NCBI RefSeq assembly: GCF_026914185.1
Contig: NC_070566.1
Location: 2,356,001 to 2,420,000 of the forward strand
Direction of reading: 5' to 3'
DNA length: 64,000 nt
Origin: Puccinia triticina
Lineage: Eukaryota; Basidiomycota; Pucciniomycetes; Pucciniales; Pucciniaceae
Position 1 is the first letter of the stretch. Each line of letters starts with the position of its first letter. A program made the position numbers and the translations under genes. Shown piece after piece: positions 10,596-22,193 of this stretch. The notes beneath the pieces were generated by a model, which was not told the origin of the DNA, did no database searches, and saw only the letters and a list, made by a program, of their open reading frames with translations.

Positions 10596-11696
10596 CTTCC
10601 TGTTTACATCTTGATTTCTCAATTTCCTCAGGTTCTCACTATTCTCCCCTTGGTTCATACATATATCCTCCAGGTTTTAAATCTTCCTTCTTTTATTTTT
10701 TTTTCTGTTCCTCTTCCCCTTTCATGACCTTTTTCCTGTAAAATTTGAACTAATTAGCCTGTTGTGTCATTTATTCATTTTGAGCAACTTCCAACTTGTT
10801 TGATTGGTACATCAGTAACTTTCTTTCATCTGTTCATCCCTCTTTTTTCTTGATACAATCTGCCAAATTCAATTTCCTGATGCATGAATTGCAATTATTG
10901 GTCTCTGTGTGTTAAGTCCTGATCTTTGGAGAGGACAAGATGGTCTGGGGTCTGGGGGTTCTGGATCCAGTATAGTATGGGGTAGATGAATTTTACAATC
11001 TGTGATTTACATTCTTTGGGCAATGTGAAGTACACAGGTGTAAAATTACACCAGACCTTGTGCGCAATTAAATTTACAGCGGGTGCGTGCAAAACCACCC
11101 AATGTAAACACATGCCATGTAACACGCACCCTGCAAAATCCCGTCCGGGGGTGCCACAGGCACACTTTCACACCCTGGGAGGTTACATTGCCTTTACAGG
11201 GCATGCAAATCCGCCAATCCCTGCGGGATAAATAAAATTTACCCACTAATGCTTACATTCATCACAGATCCCCAGAGTTAAGCCCGCACACCTCCTCCAT
11301 TTCCAACGCTCAATGGATGGATATCCCTCAATCCTCCGCCATCCGACCGCTGTGACCGTGGAACACCAGCTCTTTGTCACTGGCCACAGCACCAATTGCC
11401 CCTTGACCACTGAGACCGTGGAACGCCGGATTATTCTTGCCACGCGCCACGGAAGTCATTGTCATTTGTTCAAGCACTGCGACCGTGGAACACCGGCTGC
11501 TTATTGTCGATGGTTCCTTCCCAGCAATAACAAGTGCACAACATTAAGGGTAAGTGTCTCAAGAGCCCCACCTCCCCTCCTCTCACTTCCACGACTACAC
11601 ACCACTAATAACGTTCATTCCTATCAATAATTTTTATCTTATACCTCCCCACCCCCCACTGCCGCTACAACCACCACATTTGTTATTCAATCCACC

Positions 11697-13025
11697 ATGG
11701 GGGGTCAATTCCGCAAAGCTTTGAAGCAAGAAGATCAAGCAAACCAGCCACCTTCGACCAATCCACCGGACCACCCCGTTCCAACGCCACCACCCTTGGG
11801 CTTTACCAAACCCAAGAAGTGGCAACTGCCATTGGCCATGGACCAGGAATTCACGACTTTCATTGACCACAGATGTACACTCGACCGACCGGGATACCCC
11901 CTCTACCCAAACAGATCCACCACATATGTTGTTCCGCCCAGCTCTGATATCGTAAATTTCCCCAAGGTCGGCTACTCATAAACCATCAATGTTGATAACC
12001 GCACAAATGACTTGTGGAAAGTCATTCATGTCACTTGCATTGGTGTCTTACTTTGCAATCAAGAAGAGTGCGAGTATGCCGGCCCGCCCCCCACTGGCCG
12101 TGGCAAAATTCAAGAGTTGCTGAGCCAGTAAGTAATCAAAGTTGCCTTTGTTGACTGGATAAAAATACTTACTGACCACAAAAACTTGCTTTCCAAACTC
12201 AGGAGCCCCGTATGTCCAGGTTTGGGCGGCCGATGTGCAGGGAACATCTACTGGCAGGCCTGTGCGGGCACCAAATGCCGCTTGGACATTCACAAGTCCG
12301 GCTGGGGTCTCCTCCAACACCAAAGACTACACGACCATCCTTGGCCAGACCCAAAGAAGCCCGATCCCTTGGCCCGCATCGATCTGGTTGAGAAGATTAA
12401 GCAGAATCCCAGGGCAACTGCGCTTCAACTCAAGGTCAGATACTCATTTGGGTTCCTCTTTGTTTGATAAGCAAAATTGAATAAAAAACTTCATAACTAA
12501 TAAGTGGGTGCATTTTAAAGATTGGCCAAGCAACAGGGCCAAACGGCTGCCTGGAAACCATCACTGACATCCACAAATCGCTTGCAAATGCCGATCGAGC
12601 GCATTACTACAGGCGAGAGATTCTCAAAGAGATTGAGGAGATTAATGACAAGAAGGGTGGCGGGGGTGACAAGTTTTTGCACGATATGTTTCAATGGGAT
12701 AAGTTAAGTTGAACCATTTCCCACTCATTTAGTCATATATTTATTCATTTTGTACTGTATTTTGATATACCTCACTTACTGACTTTGTTTTAACATAACA
12801 ACTACAGGAAGGGTTTAGAGGTAATATCATGCTCATTTTGGCGCAGGCGGGAACACTTCACATTTCAAACACCTTGGATGTCCAAGCGGCTTCTAGACCG
12901 GTCCGAAGCTGGAAACAATCTCTACTTGGGTGGCTTGATATCCGATGTCACCTACCGCTTTTTTGAATCTGGCTACCTACTGACAACCTCGATGTATTGC
13001 GATGACATACAGCAATGGATCCCGG
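11697..13025 (+). pseudogene. Transposase, N-terminal half: GCM-type zinc finger and start of the catalytic core
   Basis: Exons in order: from 11697 (ATG), past an in-frame TAA at 11979, to about 12131; about 12200-12432; 12520-12710; 12808 to the copia insertion. The finger spans the first two exons: CNQEEC, then C-x-C-type pairs around YWQACAGTKC, and GWGLLQHQRLHDHPWP with paired histidines, matching the GCM/WRKY fold used by fungal transposases to bind DNA. The next part (LISDVTYRFFESGYLLTTSMYC) resembles the opening of a MULE-like catalytic domain, with D in SDVTYR as candidate first acid. The frame is cut at the copia element's CCCGG target site and resumes at 19763 in phase. The TAA plus that insertion make it inactive. 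Confidence 0.72.
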
Positions 13026-13169
13026 TGTTGTGACCTGGGCCGGACCACAGGGCTTAGTCTCACCTAGACCCCTTTTGTGCTTATTTCATCACATGTATAT
13101 AGATTGTTTTCCTCTCTCTATACATGTAATGCCATCATTCTGACGGCAAACCATCCTGAGGTTCCACTA
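13026..13169 (+). repeat. COPIA-A 5' LTR
   Basis: 144 bp starting TGTTGTGACCTGGG and ending GGTTCCACTA, nearly identical to 19614-19757 (a visible difference is cttatttcatc against cttatgtcatc). This implies a recent insertion. It ends in TA rather than the usual CA. Confidence 0.92.
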
Positions 13170-13181
13170 GGTTATGAGCCC
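13170..13181 (+). promoter_or_regulatory. COPIA-A primer-binding site matching the initiator tRNA-Met anticodon stem-loop
   Basis: Directly after the LTR is ggttatgagccc, the reverse complement of GGGCTCATAACC, the anticodon stem-loop of initiator tRNA-Met. Drosophila copia and yeast Ty5 prime reverse transcription from an initiator tRNA cut in its anticodon loop; this site implies the same half-tRNA priming here. Confidence 0.75.
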
Positions 13182-13669
13182 TTAAAACGGATTATCTTGT
13201 CTATTTCTTTTCTCTCTTGTCAAATCCTGAAAATCTTTGTTACGATCGAGATTCTCTCTCAGTAACAACGGTGGATATCTATTGCCGCGAGCATATCTTT
13301 CTCTAGAAACGTGTCATCATTTCCAAAGTTTTCTCTAGTGTCTTGTTTCTGTCTTCTCTATCAGTTGGTCTTCATTCTTATTACTCGTCCAGAACTCTGT
13401 CACTCTACCGTCATCAACTTTCAAGGTCCTCTGTTTTCATTTTACCTACTAAGCTACGCAAGGATTCGCTATCCGAGCGTATATCTTGACTCAGGACGCT
13501 GAGTTCAAGGGCCGAAAGGTATTTTCATATTCATTGACCCGCAGCCGACTTCACCAATTCCTTTTTCTTGCTGACTTGTCTCTTTTGCATCTCTTGACCT
13601 CAACATCAATCAATCGTCTCATCTACTGGTCTATTTCCTTTCCTTCCCTTTTCCTGTCTATCCGTCAAC

Positions 13670-13704
<35 letters not shown>

Positions 13705-13934
13705 ACAAATCGATATCCCTTTGCTGTTCCTCATCATACTCGCTTCCAACCCTATATCTCCTTAACATAACCACTTTTTTTCCCCCTTCTCTCTCTCTAT
13801 CTCCTCTTATTTTTTTTTGCTCCCCTCTCCGCCGATCTCCACCTCTACCTCTCTCACTTTCTCCCGCCGAAACTTTCTTTTCCCGTTATCCCCCACCGAA
13901 TCAACAAGATCTCCTACTCTATTGATTTCACGGC

Positions 13935-14858
13935 ATGGATCCCAACGCCAGAAATATCGATAATGTTGAAGCCGGTGAGGTACAACAGCCACAACCTCGT
14001 CTCCCGGTAGCCGTGAACCTAGCCGATGATTGCAATGCCTCAGCTATCATATCCTCAGTCAGCGGGCAAATCAGAGCTGAAAATCGTCTACTTCCTGATG
14101 GTAGTAATCTGGGTGTCTGGGAGGAATTTGTCGAAGAACGACTCCGAGATGCAATCAATGACCCGGATTATCTCGCCTACGCATCAACAAGTGCGTTGCA
14201 CAAACAGATCGCCCGCTCCATTCTACTGTCATCAGTCAACAGGTCACTCCGCCAAGACCTAAAACGGCTTCCTTTTGCGTCTGGGATGCTAATTGAAATC
14301 CGAGCTCAATTTAGTGTGGTCAGTCGAGCAGCTCAGCTCAACAGTTTCCGTCGTCTTCTACGTTTTAACGCAAGAGATCATCCGACGACGGCCACTATGG
14401 CTGCAGCCATCAATGATGAGTTTGATGAGTTGGCCAGACTGAACATTACCCTCACCAGAAACCAGCTAGCCGGTCTCATTCTTCAGAACAGCCTTGGAAC
14501 GGAACCGGAGTTGATGGAAGAAGTCAACCGCCGCATAGAACAGTCTTTATCAAGGTCGAGGACGAGAACAGTTGAAGATTTTGAATCAATCATCAGAACG
14601 GTCGGGATTGTGCGACAAAACCTCCAACATCAGGGCGAATTGCGAAGTCAAGGACAACAACCATCTTCTACCCCGGCGCTAGCGATGAGAACCCAGTTGG
14701 GGAACAACGAAGGCGTTTCACCGACTCAACAGCCAGTTTTCCCAAGCGATGGACAGTTCAGCGAGGTTGAGGCGGCGGCAATGAGGGCCGGTGTCTGTTT
14801 TTTGTGTAGATCTCCGGGCCACATCCAACGCAACTGCCCCAGTCTTCAACACAATTGA
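13935..14858 (+). CDS. COPIA-A Gag
   Basis: 307 residues from ATG 13935, with a copia-type capsid region and one CCHC knuckle near the C-terminus (CFLCRSPGHIQRNC, about 14793-14835) for RNA packaging. The 5' leader from 13182 includes a run of about 30 A residues (13673-13703). The stop is TGA (14856-14858), after which the same frame runs open into the protease. Copia elements normally make one Gag-Pol, so this TGA is probably a CGA-to-TGA mutation. Confidence 0.9.
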   Translation: MDPNARNIDNVEAGEVQQPQPRLPVAVNLADDCNASAIISSVSGQIRAENRLLPDGSNLGVWEEFVEERLRDAINDPDYLAYASTSALHKQIARSILLSSVNRSLRQDLKRLPFASGMLIEIRAQFSVVSRAAQLNSFRRLLRFNARDHPTTATMAAAINDEFDELARLNITLTRNQLAGLILQNSLGTEPELMEEVNRRIEQSLSRSRTRTVEDFESIIRTVGIVRQNLQHQGELRSQGQQPSSTPALAMRTQLGNNEGVSPTQQPVFPSDGQFSEVEAAAMRAGVCFLCRSPGHIQRNCPSLQHN

Positions 14859-17800
14859 CCGGGACCTGGACGTTTTCCCCCTCCACGTCTTTACAATCAG
14901 TATCCAGTCCCAAATCAGATGTCAGGTTTTCGACCCTTCTACCCCATCATCGCCCCAATCGGCTCGAAAGGCACCTATCGGAATGTGGTGCAACCTGGGA
15001 GAACGCCACCTCAAGCTACCACCAACCAGACCAACAGGCAGGGTGGAATTGACCAATCCAGAGGCAATTCTTACCGCCCTCAGTACCGCCTTCAGCGCGT
15101 GGATTTGCAGACACCGGGAGGATCAACGGGCCAAACACCGCAAGCAACCGCAAGAATGGCGGAGGCGACATCACCAGAAGCGGCATCCAACGAAGGTCCG
15201 CGAATGGTTGAGCTTGGTGATCTGGCGGATGATCTTGCCGATTTGCACTTTGGGCAAATCAATGTTGACATGGCTGATGGGGCGCCGATCGTAGATTCAG
15301 GTGCGTCACACCATTTGTGTGGTGAAAGGCGTTTCTTTTTCAACTTCCGCTCATTTCCATCCCCTGTCCCTCTTAAAGTTGCGACCAAAGGCAACTCCGC
15401 CTATATCACCGGCCAAGGAGACCTAATGTTCAATGGTGTTGACAATCAACGTGTCACAATACACGGAGTATTGTACTGTAAGCTGGCACGGACTATCTTG
15501 ATCAGCCGCGATTAGGAAGGCTAACTCCTTCTTTACGTATGACGTACAGAAGGACTTGTATGAGATTTTTAGTCCAGCAGGCCGCCACGTTTTTTCCTGC
15601 CCTTTCGTTGCGCGGCAAAACAAATGGACCTTCCCTTTTCCTATTGTCAACCCGAGTTTCTCTGATCCTTGTCCATTGAAAGTGTCCACTGCTACCCCTG
15701 TCTTGACCCCGAAATTTTGCCCAATGACAACTGCTGAACGTCTGCAACTCAAGCCAGCTTTCCTGATCCCAGTAGATGTGTCGCCAAAAGACCATCTAAG
15801 TGAGAGAGACCTGACGCCTTTTGAGAAGTCGCTGATGTACTGGCATCGACTATTTGGGCATGCCAGCTTGAGGAAGATAAGGCACCTATGCAAACTTGGC
15901 CTTGTGTTTGGGTTACCTAAGATCCTTCCACCGGGAGAGCTGAGATGTTCAACTTGCGCCATTGGCAAGAGTCTCCTAAAGAACAGGCTTACTGCGACTG
16001 ACAGAGAACTAACACGTCTATCAGTGGTTTCGAGCGATATCATAGGTCCTTTCCAGGTACCCACTTTTAACGGCGGGACATATGTGCTGACAGTTTGGGA
16101 CGTTGGAACGGGGTACTCTGAGGCAAAAATCATGAAGAGCAAGGACCAGGCGTGTGGCCTCCTGATTGCCACAATCAAACGGTGGGAACTTTTGACTGGT
16201 GACAAGGTGAAGACCATCAGGAGCAATAATGGAGGCGAGTACAATAGTGCAGTGTTTCTATCTTTTCTTGCCGATAAAGGGATCACAGCTGAGCGCGCTC
16301 TACCTTATCATCACTATCAGAATGGTGCTATAGAGAGATATAACAGAATTCTGAGTGAGATGGGAAGGACACTGCTGATTGATAGCGGTTTTGACAAGTC
16401 CTTTTGGGGATTTAGCTACATTTGGGCATCCGACACCCTCAACAGGTTACCGAACAAAAGGAGCGGAGACAGAATGCCCTGGGAGGCGTTTTTTGGTCAC
16501 AAGCCCAACTTTGACACAACGCGCATCTTCGGCGAGATTGGTTTCGTGCATGTTCCGGTCGAGAAGCGCAAGAAATTGGATGATTGTGCGGTCAAAGGGC
16601 GTGTTGTGGCCAACTGTGACAGCAGTAAAGGATGGATTTTTTGGATTCCGTCCTTGAATCAGCTGGTGGCCTCAGCAGTTGTGGAATGGAAAGAAAAACG
16701 TCCTGCTCCATACAAGCAGCTAAGTAAAACAGCCTCACCTCCTGTGTCTCTCTCTTCCTCGCAACCTTCGAATGCCGCCACACCCTCCGCAGAAAAAGCA
16801 CCTGAGAAGCTCAAACTACAATTCATAATGAATAAATTGACACTTGGCGACTTCAGCGCTGATATTTTGATTCAAGAACAGGAACTTGTCGTAGACAAGC
16901 TACTCCAGGAGTGTGCATTCTTCGCAGCAACGGTACCAAGGACGTACAAGCAGGCAACCAAGTCCCCTCAATGGGATAAATGGAAATTTGCAATTGAAGA
17001 AGAACTTGGGAACCTGCTCCAAATGAAGGTCTGGTCTGCGCTACCTTGTCCATCAGACAGGACCCCACTAGACGGACGGTGGGTTTTTGCGGAGAAGGCG
17101 AATGATCAATCAGAAGTGGTACGATGGAAAGCGCGGTATGTCGCGAAAGGTTTTACCCAGGTCAAAGGGTACGACTTCAACAAGACTTTTGCGCCAACGG
17201 CGACTTTTGTCTCCATGAGACTACTTTTTACGATGGCGGCAAAGTTTAACTGGCCGGTACGTTCCTTTGACTTCGTGGCAGCCTACCTTAACTCCCCAAT
17301 AGATGAAGAAGTCTGGGTGAAGGTGCCGGAAGGCCTGAACTTACCCAAAGGATATGCCATGAAGCTTCACAAGGCTCTCTACGGGACCAAGCAAGCAGCG
17401 AGATGCTGGTGGCTGCACCTAAAAGGGATACTGATGGACCTGGGATATACGGCAAGCCAATACGACAACAGTCTGTATACATTACGGCATGAGAAAGAGG
17501 TCGGTATAGTATGGATTCACGTTGATGATGGGATTGTGACGGGCTCTTTGGATGCGCTGCTGCGCGAATTAGAGAAGGGTTTGAAGGGAGTACTCAAAAT
17601 TAAATGGACTGATGGCATAGAGTCCATTGTAGGTTTGCAGGTACAAAGATCGGCAGCGGGTTTCCACCTAGGCCAGCCCAAACTAATGGATCAAGTGTTA
17701 AAAGATCACTGGGATGGAGTAATGACTACTAACACCCCTCTCCCACCGTCACTCCCGCTGATCACTGACCCGGAAGGAAATGTAGCAGAATCCACCCCCT

Positions 17801-17881
17801 ATCTCTCCATTTTAGGTTCCCTGAGCTATCTGGCGGTTGGGACGAGACTGGACATTGCGTTTGCAGTGAATCTCCTAGCGC
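14859..17881 (+). pseudogene. COPIA-A Pol: protease, integrase and most of RT (frameshifted)
   Basis: The protease (IVDSGASHHLCG, about 15290) is in the Gag frame until TAG 15513. An extra C near 15505 (agccgcg where agcgcg restores phase) shifts the frame, and the rest reads on from about 15520 to 17881. The pre-integrase H/C finger is at WHRLFGHASL...CSTCAIGK (15840-15980). Integrase has D in SSDIIGP and E in NGAIER, but the middle acid reads N (RSNNGGEY, codon 16225-16227, usually RSDNGGEY). RT carries HVDD (about 17520). The frame is cut at 17881 by the solo LTR; RNase H resumes at 19030. A substituted catalytic acid, a frameshift and the insertion predict no activity. Confidence 0.88.
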
Positions 17882-19024
17882 TGTAAGACTCAAAAGCGGT
17901 TGTGAAACCCTTTTGCTGAATGGAGAAGGGGATGATGGAGGTGCAAACTCTGCCCTTCTATACTATCAGATAACAAGACCCACCAAGCTAAGCTTGGCAA
18001 GTTTTAATCAAGTGATAGGTCTGGTCTAGTTCCAGATGAAGTTGTTCGATGACAGGTATGTGAGAGTTGAGAGGATTTATGATGATGGAAAGGGTGAAAG
18101 TTGACTTGATGTTTCCGGTGGGAGTTGAACACAGGTCCTTGAGAGGGTGATATAAGAAGTTGAGAAGAGTGTCTGGACTGAGAAGGGTATATGTCTTAGT
18201 CGGGAGTTGAACCAGGAACCGGGTAACTCGTGACAGGTGCGTGATATGCAACCAGTGATATGAGAGTATGAGAATATGAGAGTGAGCTCAGTGGTTATTG
18301 CAGATAAGAGGGATGATATGGTATGTTATAAAAGTGTAAGGGTGATGATAATGGCTAATGGGTGATATCTGTATAACTGGTGGGTACTGAACTGAGGGAA
18401 AAACAACTGGGGGAGAGAACTCCTTATATAGACAAATGTGAGGGATTTTAGCTACAAGGGGGCCCCTGGATGAGGGATTTTAGCTGGTGGGCTGCATACA
18501 AGTGGTGTCAGAAGATATTAAATACAGGCAAAAAGTGGGGTGAGAAATGAAAGATGATGTCATACTAATGCAGGGAGTGCATAAACAAAGCGGGGACATG
18601 TCAAATACAGAGGTACTTTATGCAAGGGGTGCATGAGTGGTGTCAGACTAATGCAAGGAGTGCAGAAATGAAGCGGGGACATGTCAAATACAGAAGAAAT
18701 GGGGTTGGTCCCCTGCATATGCAGTGGAGATAAGAGGGATAGAAAAGAGTATGTGTTTGGCTGGGGCTGAGTATGCGTATACCTGGGAAAGGTGACTTGA
18801 GGGGTGTGACAGGTTAATGACTGAGGCTGGCCGTGTCCATGAGGGTCCAAGAGGGTGTAACTTCCAATCCTGCGGGGTTCCAGTGATGCTTCCAGTGGTG
18901 ACTAGGGGTAAAATTGGCCGTAGAATCCATTTATGAGGTCTATTTGGTGGTATCTTGAGGCCTAGGGTGAGTAAATATATGTATGAGAAAAAAACTTTTG
19001 ATTTTTCACTTTTCCGTCTACCAC
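17882..19024 (+). mobile_element. Probable solo LTR (1.14 kb) inside COPIA-A
   Basis: It starts TGTAAGACTC and ends ...CTACCAC(A), with AGCGC on both sides (17877-17881 and 19025-19029; four to five bp, depending on whether the final A is counted). Removing it joins LLA to RFSAKPG in frame. It has no coding capacity, and TG...CA ends with a 5-bp duplication suggest an LTR left by recombination. Inside, gcggggacatgtcaaataca occurs twice (about 18590 and 18675). No second copy in the window confirms the family. Confidence 0.68.
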
Positions 19025-19029
19025 AGCGC

Positions 19030-19601
19030 GTTTCTCGGCGAAACCAGGGCCGAACCACTGGAAAGGAGTGCGACACTTGATCAACTATCTGGCTGGATCA
19101 CGAGATCTCCGACTTGATCTGCTCCCGAACAACCAGCAGAAAGCCCTGAAGTGTTTTTGTGACGCGTCATGGGGCGGGGAACACAAACGCTCAACATACG
19201 GCATACTAGTAAGCTTCTATGGATGCCCTGTTCTGTGGGCATCAAGGCGTTTTGCAACGTTGGCTTCCTCAACCTTTCAGGCGGAGTACATGGCGCTGGG
19301 CATTGGCACGCGCCATGTACTGTGGGTGAGGCACTTACTAACAGATATCCTTAAGAAGGAATTCACAGGCCATTTATTGTGCAATAACCAGGCGGCTATA
19401 CGTGTCAGTACTGATGATTCAGCTAACAAGCGGGTCCGCCACGTCGAAAGAGAATTCTTTCTGACTAATCAAGCGCTATACAGGAAGCACACAGACCTGG
19501 TGTGGGTTTCTACTAAAGATCAACTGGCGGATATACTAACTAAACCGCTAAGCAAGGAGCCTTTCTTGCAGTTACGGGGGAGAATTATGTCCAGTGTCTA
19601 G
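19030..19601 (+). pseudogene. COPIA-A RT tail and RNase H
   Basis: This is the C-terminal part of the polyprotein split off by the solo LTR. It shows copia RNase H landmarks: FCDASWGG, RSTYGILV, STFQAEYMAL (catalytic E), and the closing DQLADILTKPLS typical of copia ends. It stops at 19601, just before the purine-rich tract ggtgaggggggag (19601-19613) that would prime plus-strand synthesis next to the 3' LTR. Confidence 0.92.
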
Positions 19602-19613
19602 GTGAGGGGGGAG

Positions 19614-19757
19614 TGTTGTGACCTGGGCCGGACCACAGGGCTTAGTCTCACCTAGACCCCTTTTGTGCTTATGTCATCACATGTATATAGATTGTTTTCC
19701 TCTCTCTATACATGTAATGCCATCATTCTGACGGCAAACCATCCTGAGGTTCCACTA
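19614..19757 (+). repeat. COPIA-A 3' LTR
   Basis: Matches the 5' LTR almost base for base and is followed by the CCCGG target duplication. Confidence 0.93.
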
Positions 19758-19762
19758 CCCGG

Positions 19763-22130
19763 TACAGTTAAGCTGGATTTGTGGCTTATCGGAAGAGTAT
19801 TACACCATCCATTTTACCATTCTATTCCAGCAATTTCTCCTCCACTCCATCTTGCCAGAAGAGCGCGAAAAGCTAGCGACCAGTATTGTCGACTTCTTGA
19901 AGGCTCAGCAGAAGGGGTTTGTGGCAGCTTACATGAATGTATTTGGAAAAACCGACGCCACAGAGGCAATGCAGAAGCTGAAGGGCTGCCGGGAACACTT
20001 CCGGCAATCTGTGACACGTGTCAAGCGGAATCGTGCAGTCATCAGGGCCGATGAAGAGGTGTGCACATTCGACTTTTATCACACTCCCTCTAATTATTAA
20101 CCAAAGTATCCTTTCTTGTGAAAGGGATCATTCCACTCTATGTGTATTAGTCTCCTGGAGCCTGCAAACCCCATTGGCCCAACGCACGAGGAAAAAATTG
20201 ATGAATTGCGGCGCCGGTTTCCAAAGACTGGAGGACTTCCCGTCAATCTGGGAACCCCTTCCAGACCCAGATCTGAGCCAAATTTCGCAGGGAAATTTAG
20301 GCTTTGAGACTCTGGGAGGCTCTCAGATTGCTCCCAGATTGCGACGGGAAGTCCTCCACTAAACGATGGCTGGACTGGTGGACGATGGCCGACGTCGAGG
20401 CCATGCTTTTCCCCAGCCGCCGAGCGATGTTGGATGATTTCCCAGATGGCGAAGATGGACTTCCAAGCTCAACAAACGCTCAAGAAAGCTTGCATCGTGT
20501 GTATTACATGTTCAGGTGAGCCATTTTTTCTACATCTTTGGGTCAATTGTTCTGACCAAAAAAATAATGTTACTATAACTATAGCCCGGGGAAAAAATGC
20601 ATGATGAAGGGCATGATCCAGCTGTACGCATTTGTAAAGGCCTTGGAACGCGACCACGCAATGACGATGCGGGGGATTCCCATCAGATACGGTTCACAGC
20701 TTAAGAAACAGGTGGATGTCTCCGAATCCATCGGCTGGACCAAACCTACCAAGCGTCAACAAGCCGCTACCAAAGAAAACAACGCCAAGAACGATGGTCG
20801 GCCGCCCAACACCACTGATCTGCTCCTCGGTGAATCCCAGAAAGACGCCAAATGTGCCAAGACAGGTCGACCACCAAACTCCACCAACATTGATCGAAAC
20901 CGTCGTACCACGTACGCTTCTTACACCGCCTCCAAAGTCAAACACCTTTCCAACCGCTGTTGGTTGTCAGCCGCACTCGAGTCTTTGTACGCCATCTTCA
21001 GTCCGCTGTGGCTTGCCCAACCGGGGGGGAAGCCAACTGATTTATTCAACTTGGTCATTGAACATTTTTCAACGCGTTCGACTCACGAGATGACTGATAG
21101 TACTTCACTGGGAAAGATGCTTACTGCTGGATTGAAGAGCTTATTTGACGCCATTGAGGCGCTTCGCCCAGACTCGTTCAGACCTGGGAAGTACGCCTCT
21201 TGCGATCTTTTTATTGAAAGTGTCCTGGATCCAAGCAAGAACGCATGCAAAGCCTTGCGAAACCTTTTTCTGTTGGATGAGCATCGCGTCTTCACCTGTC
21301 CTCGCCACAATTGCCAAGTCAATCATCCCAGAGCCAATCAATTGTTGACTGTCCTGAGAATTTCCCATTCGATGTTTGATGCCAATGGACTTAGTCGTAC
21401 CGACCCCGCAAAGCTCATTACACTTTGGTCAACCGATGGTCTTGCCGGGTCTAGCGGTCTACACTGTCCAGAATGTCGTGTCAATCCAACAAAGAAAGGC
21501 ACTCGTAAAGCGAAGAAGATAGAATCACCAGCCTTAAGTCAACCTCAGAAATTAGAAGAACTATCGGTCATTCAAACTCCGGAATCTAAGCCACCTGCGC
21601 ATCTACATTTCCACATTGAAACAGCAATGTTACTCGAAGAAGACGACCAGCACGAGTTCATGAGCAAGATGGACTAGCCTTTCAAGATCACGGTGTTTGG
21701 CGAGGAGTATACTCTAATATCTCGCGGATTTTTTGGCTATTCCCATTATTGGGGAAAAGTTTTACGTCATGTTAATGGATTAATGGGGGTGTGGAGGCAT
21801 GACGACCGACTGAATGCCGGACGCGCTTATATGGTGGACGCCATTCCCGGTAGTATCAGCGGATCTCAGGAACACACGAGCTGGCTAATTTACTCGCGCT
21901 ATTGGACCCCGGAGGAGGCTGCCTTTGTTGATAAGGGTACCACACAAATTTTGAAGGACAACCCTCGATCCTCCATTAATATCCCATTTACGAGGATGAA
22001 GTCGCTGTTGAAAGTGTGCTATAATGGTGAGGTGCCTACCCAATCAGGTAAGGCTTTAAAGAGCTCAAATTTCCTTTCTTTCATGCTCCATTTCTCTGAT
22101 GCCCATAAATTTCCTTGTAACAATAGATGA
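19763..22130 (+). pseudogene. Transposase, C-terminal half: core continuation and USP-like cysteine protease domain
   Basis: It resumes the core (QLSWICGLSEEYYTIHF) directly after the copia element. Exons follow at about 19763-20060, 20150-20515 (interrupted by a 128-bp MITE) and 20585 onward. From about 20930 the protein turns into a ubiquitin-specific-protease-like fold: a Cys box NRCWLSAALESLYAI at the start, paired cysteines (FTCPRHNC; HCPEC), and near the end a His box GYSHYW with TSWLIYSRY. This is the C19 order Cys ... His, suggesting the transposase carried its own deubiquitinase-like domain. TAG at 21675 interrupts the frame before the His box. Which proteins it would cut is unknown. 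Confidence 0.65.
20230..20357. mobile_element. 128-bp palindromic MITE in a transposase exon
   Basis: It begins GGAGGACTTCCCGTC and ends with the inverse GACGGGAAGTCCTCC, with a second inverted block AATCTGGGA just inside. It is flanked by ACT at 20227-20229 and 20358-20360. Removing it and one ACT joins FPKT to KRWLDWW in frame. The 3-bp duplication suits PIF/Harbinger-type elements. Confidence 0.88.
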
Positions 22131-22193
22131 AATGCCTACAGTCAATGTGGAGAAACCAGTTGAACCTTTGAAGATTCGTATTTGACGCGCAGT

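Larger units (their letters stand above)
7490..10978 (+). repeat. Inverted segmental duplication, copy 1 (uninterrupted)
   Basis: This block matches, in opposite orientation, the block running from about 42540 down to about 24800 once transposons are removed from the latter. Shared landmarks going down: ctctttgagcg (7498) with its partner near 42505; ttattggt and gctcaatcac (7526-7590) with 42024-42065; cactggactga (7584) beside 28360; cgggtctcc (7620) beside 28128; actgactgaacaggtgcag (7687) with 28050; then the gene; then its 3' flank up to about 10900. It serves as the empty-site reference for insertions in copy 2. Confidence 0.8.
13026..19757 (+). mobile_element. COPIA-A: Ty1/copia retrotransposon inserted in the DNA transposon
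   Basis: Two matching 144-bp LTRs (13026-13169 and 19614-19757) flanked by an exact 5-bp duplication CCCGG (13021-13025 and 19758-19762). Between them are Gag, protease, integrase, RT and RNase H in copia order. The reading frame of the host transposase runs directly across the site when the element and one CCCGG are removed. Gag-Pol is broken by a TGA, a 1-bp insertion and a solo-LTR insertion, so it is dead. Confidence 0.95.
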
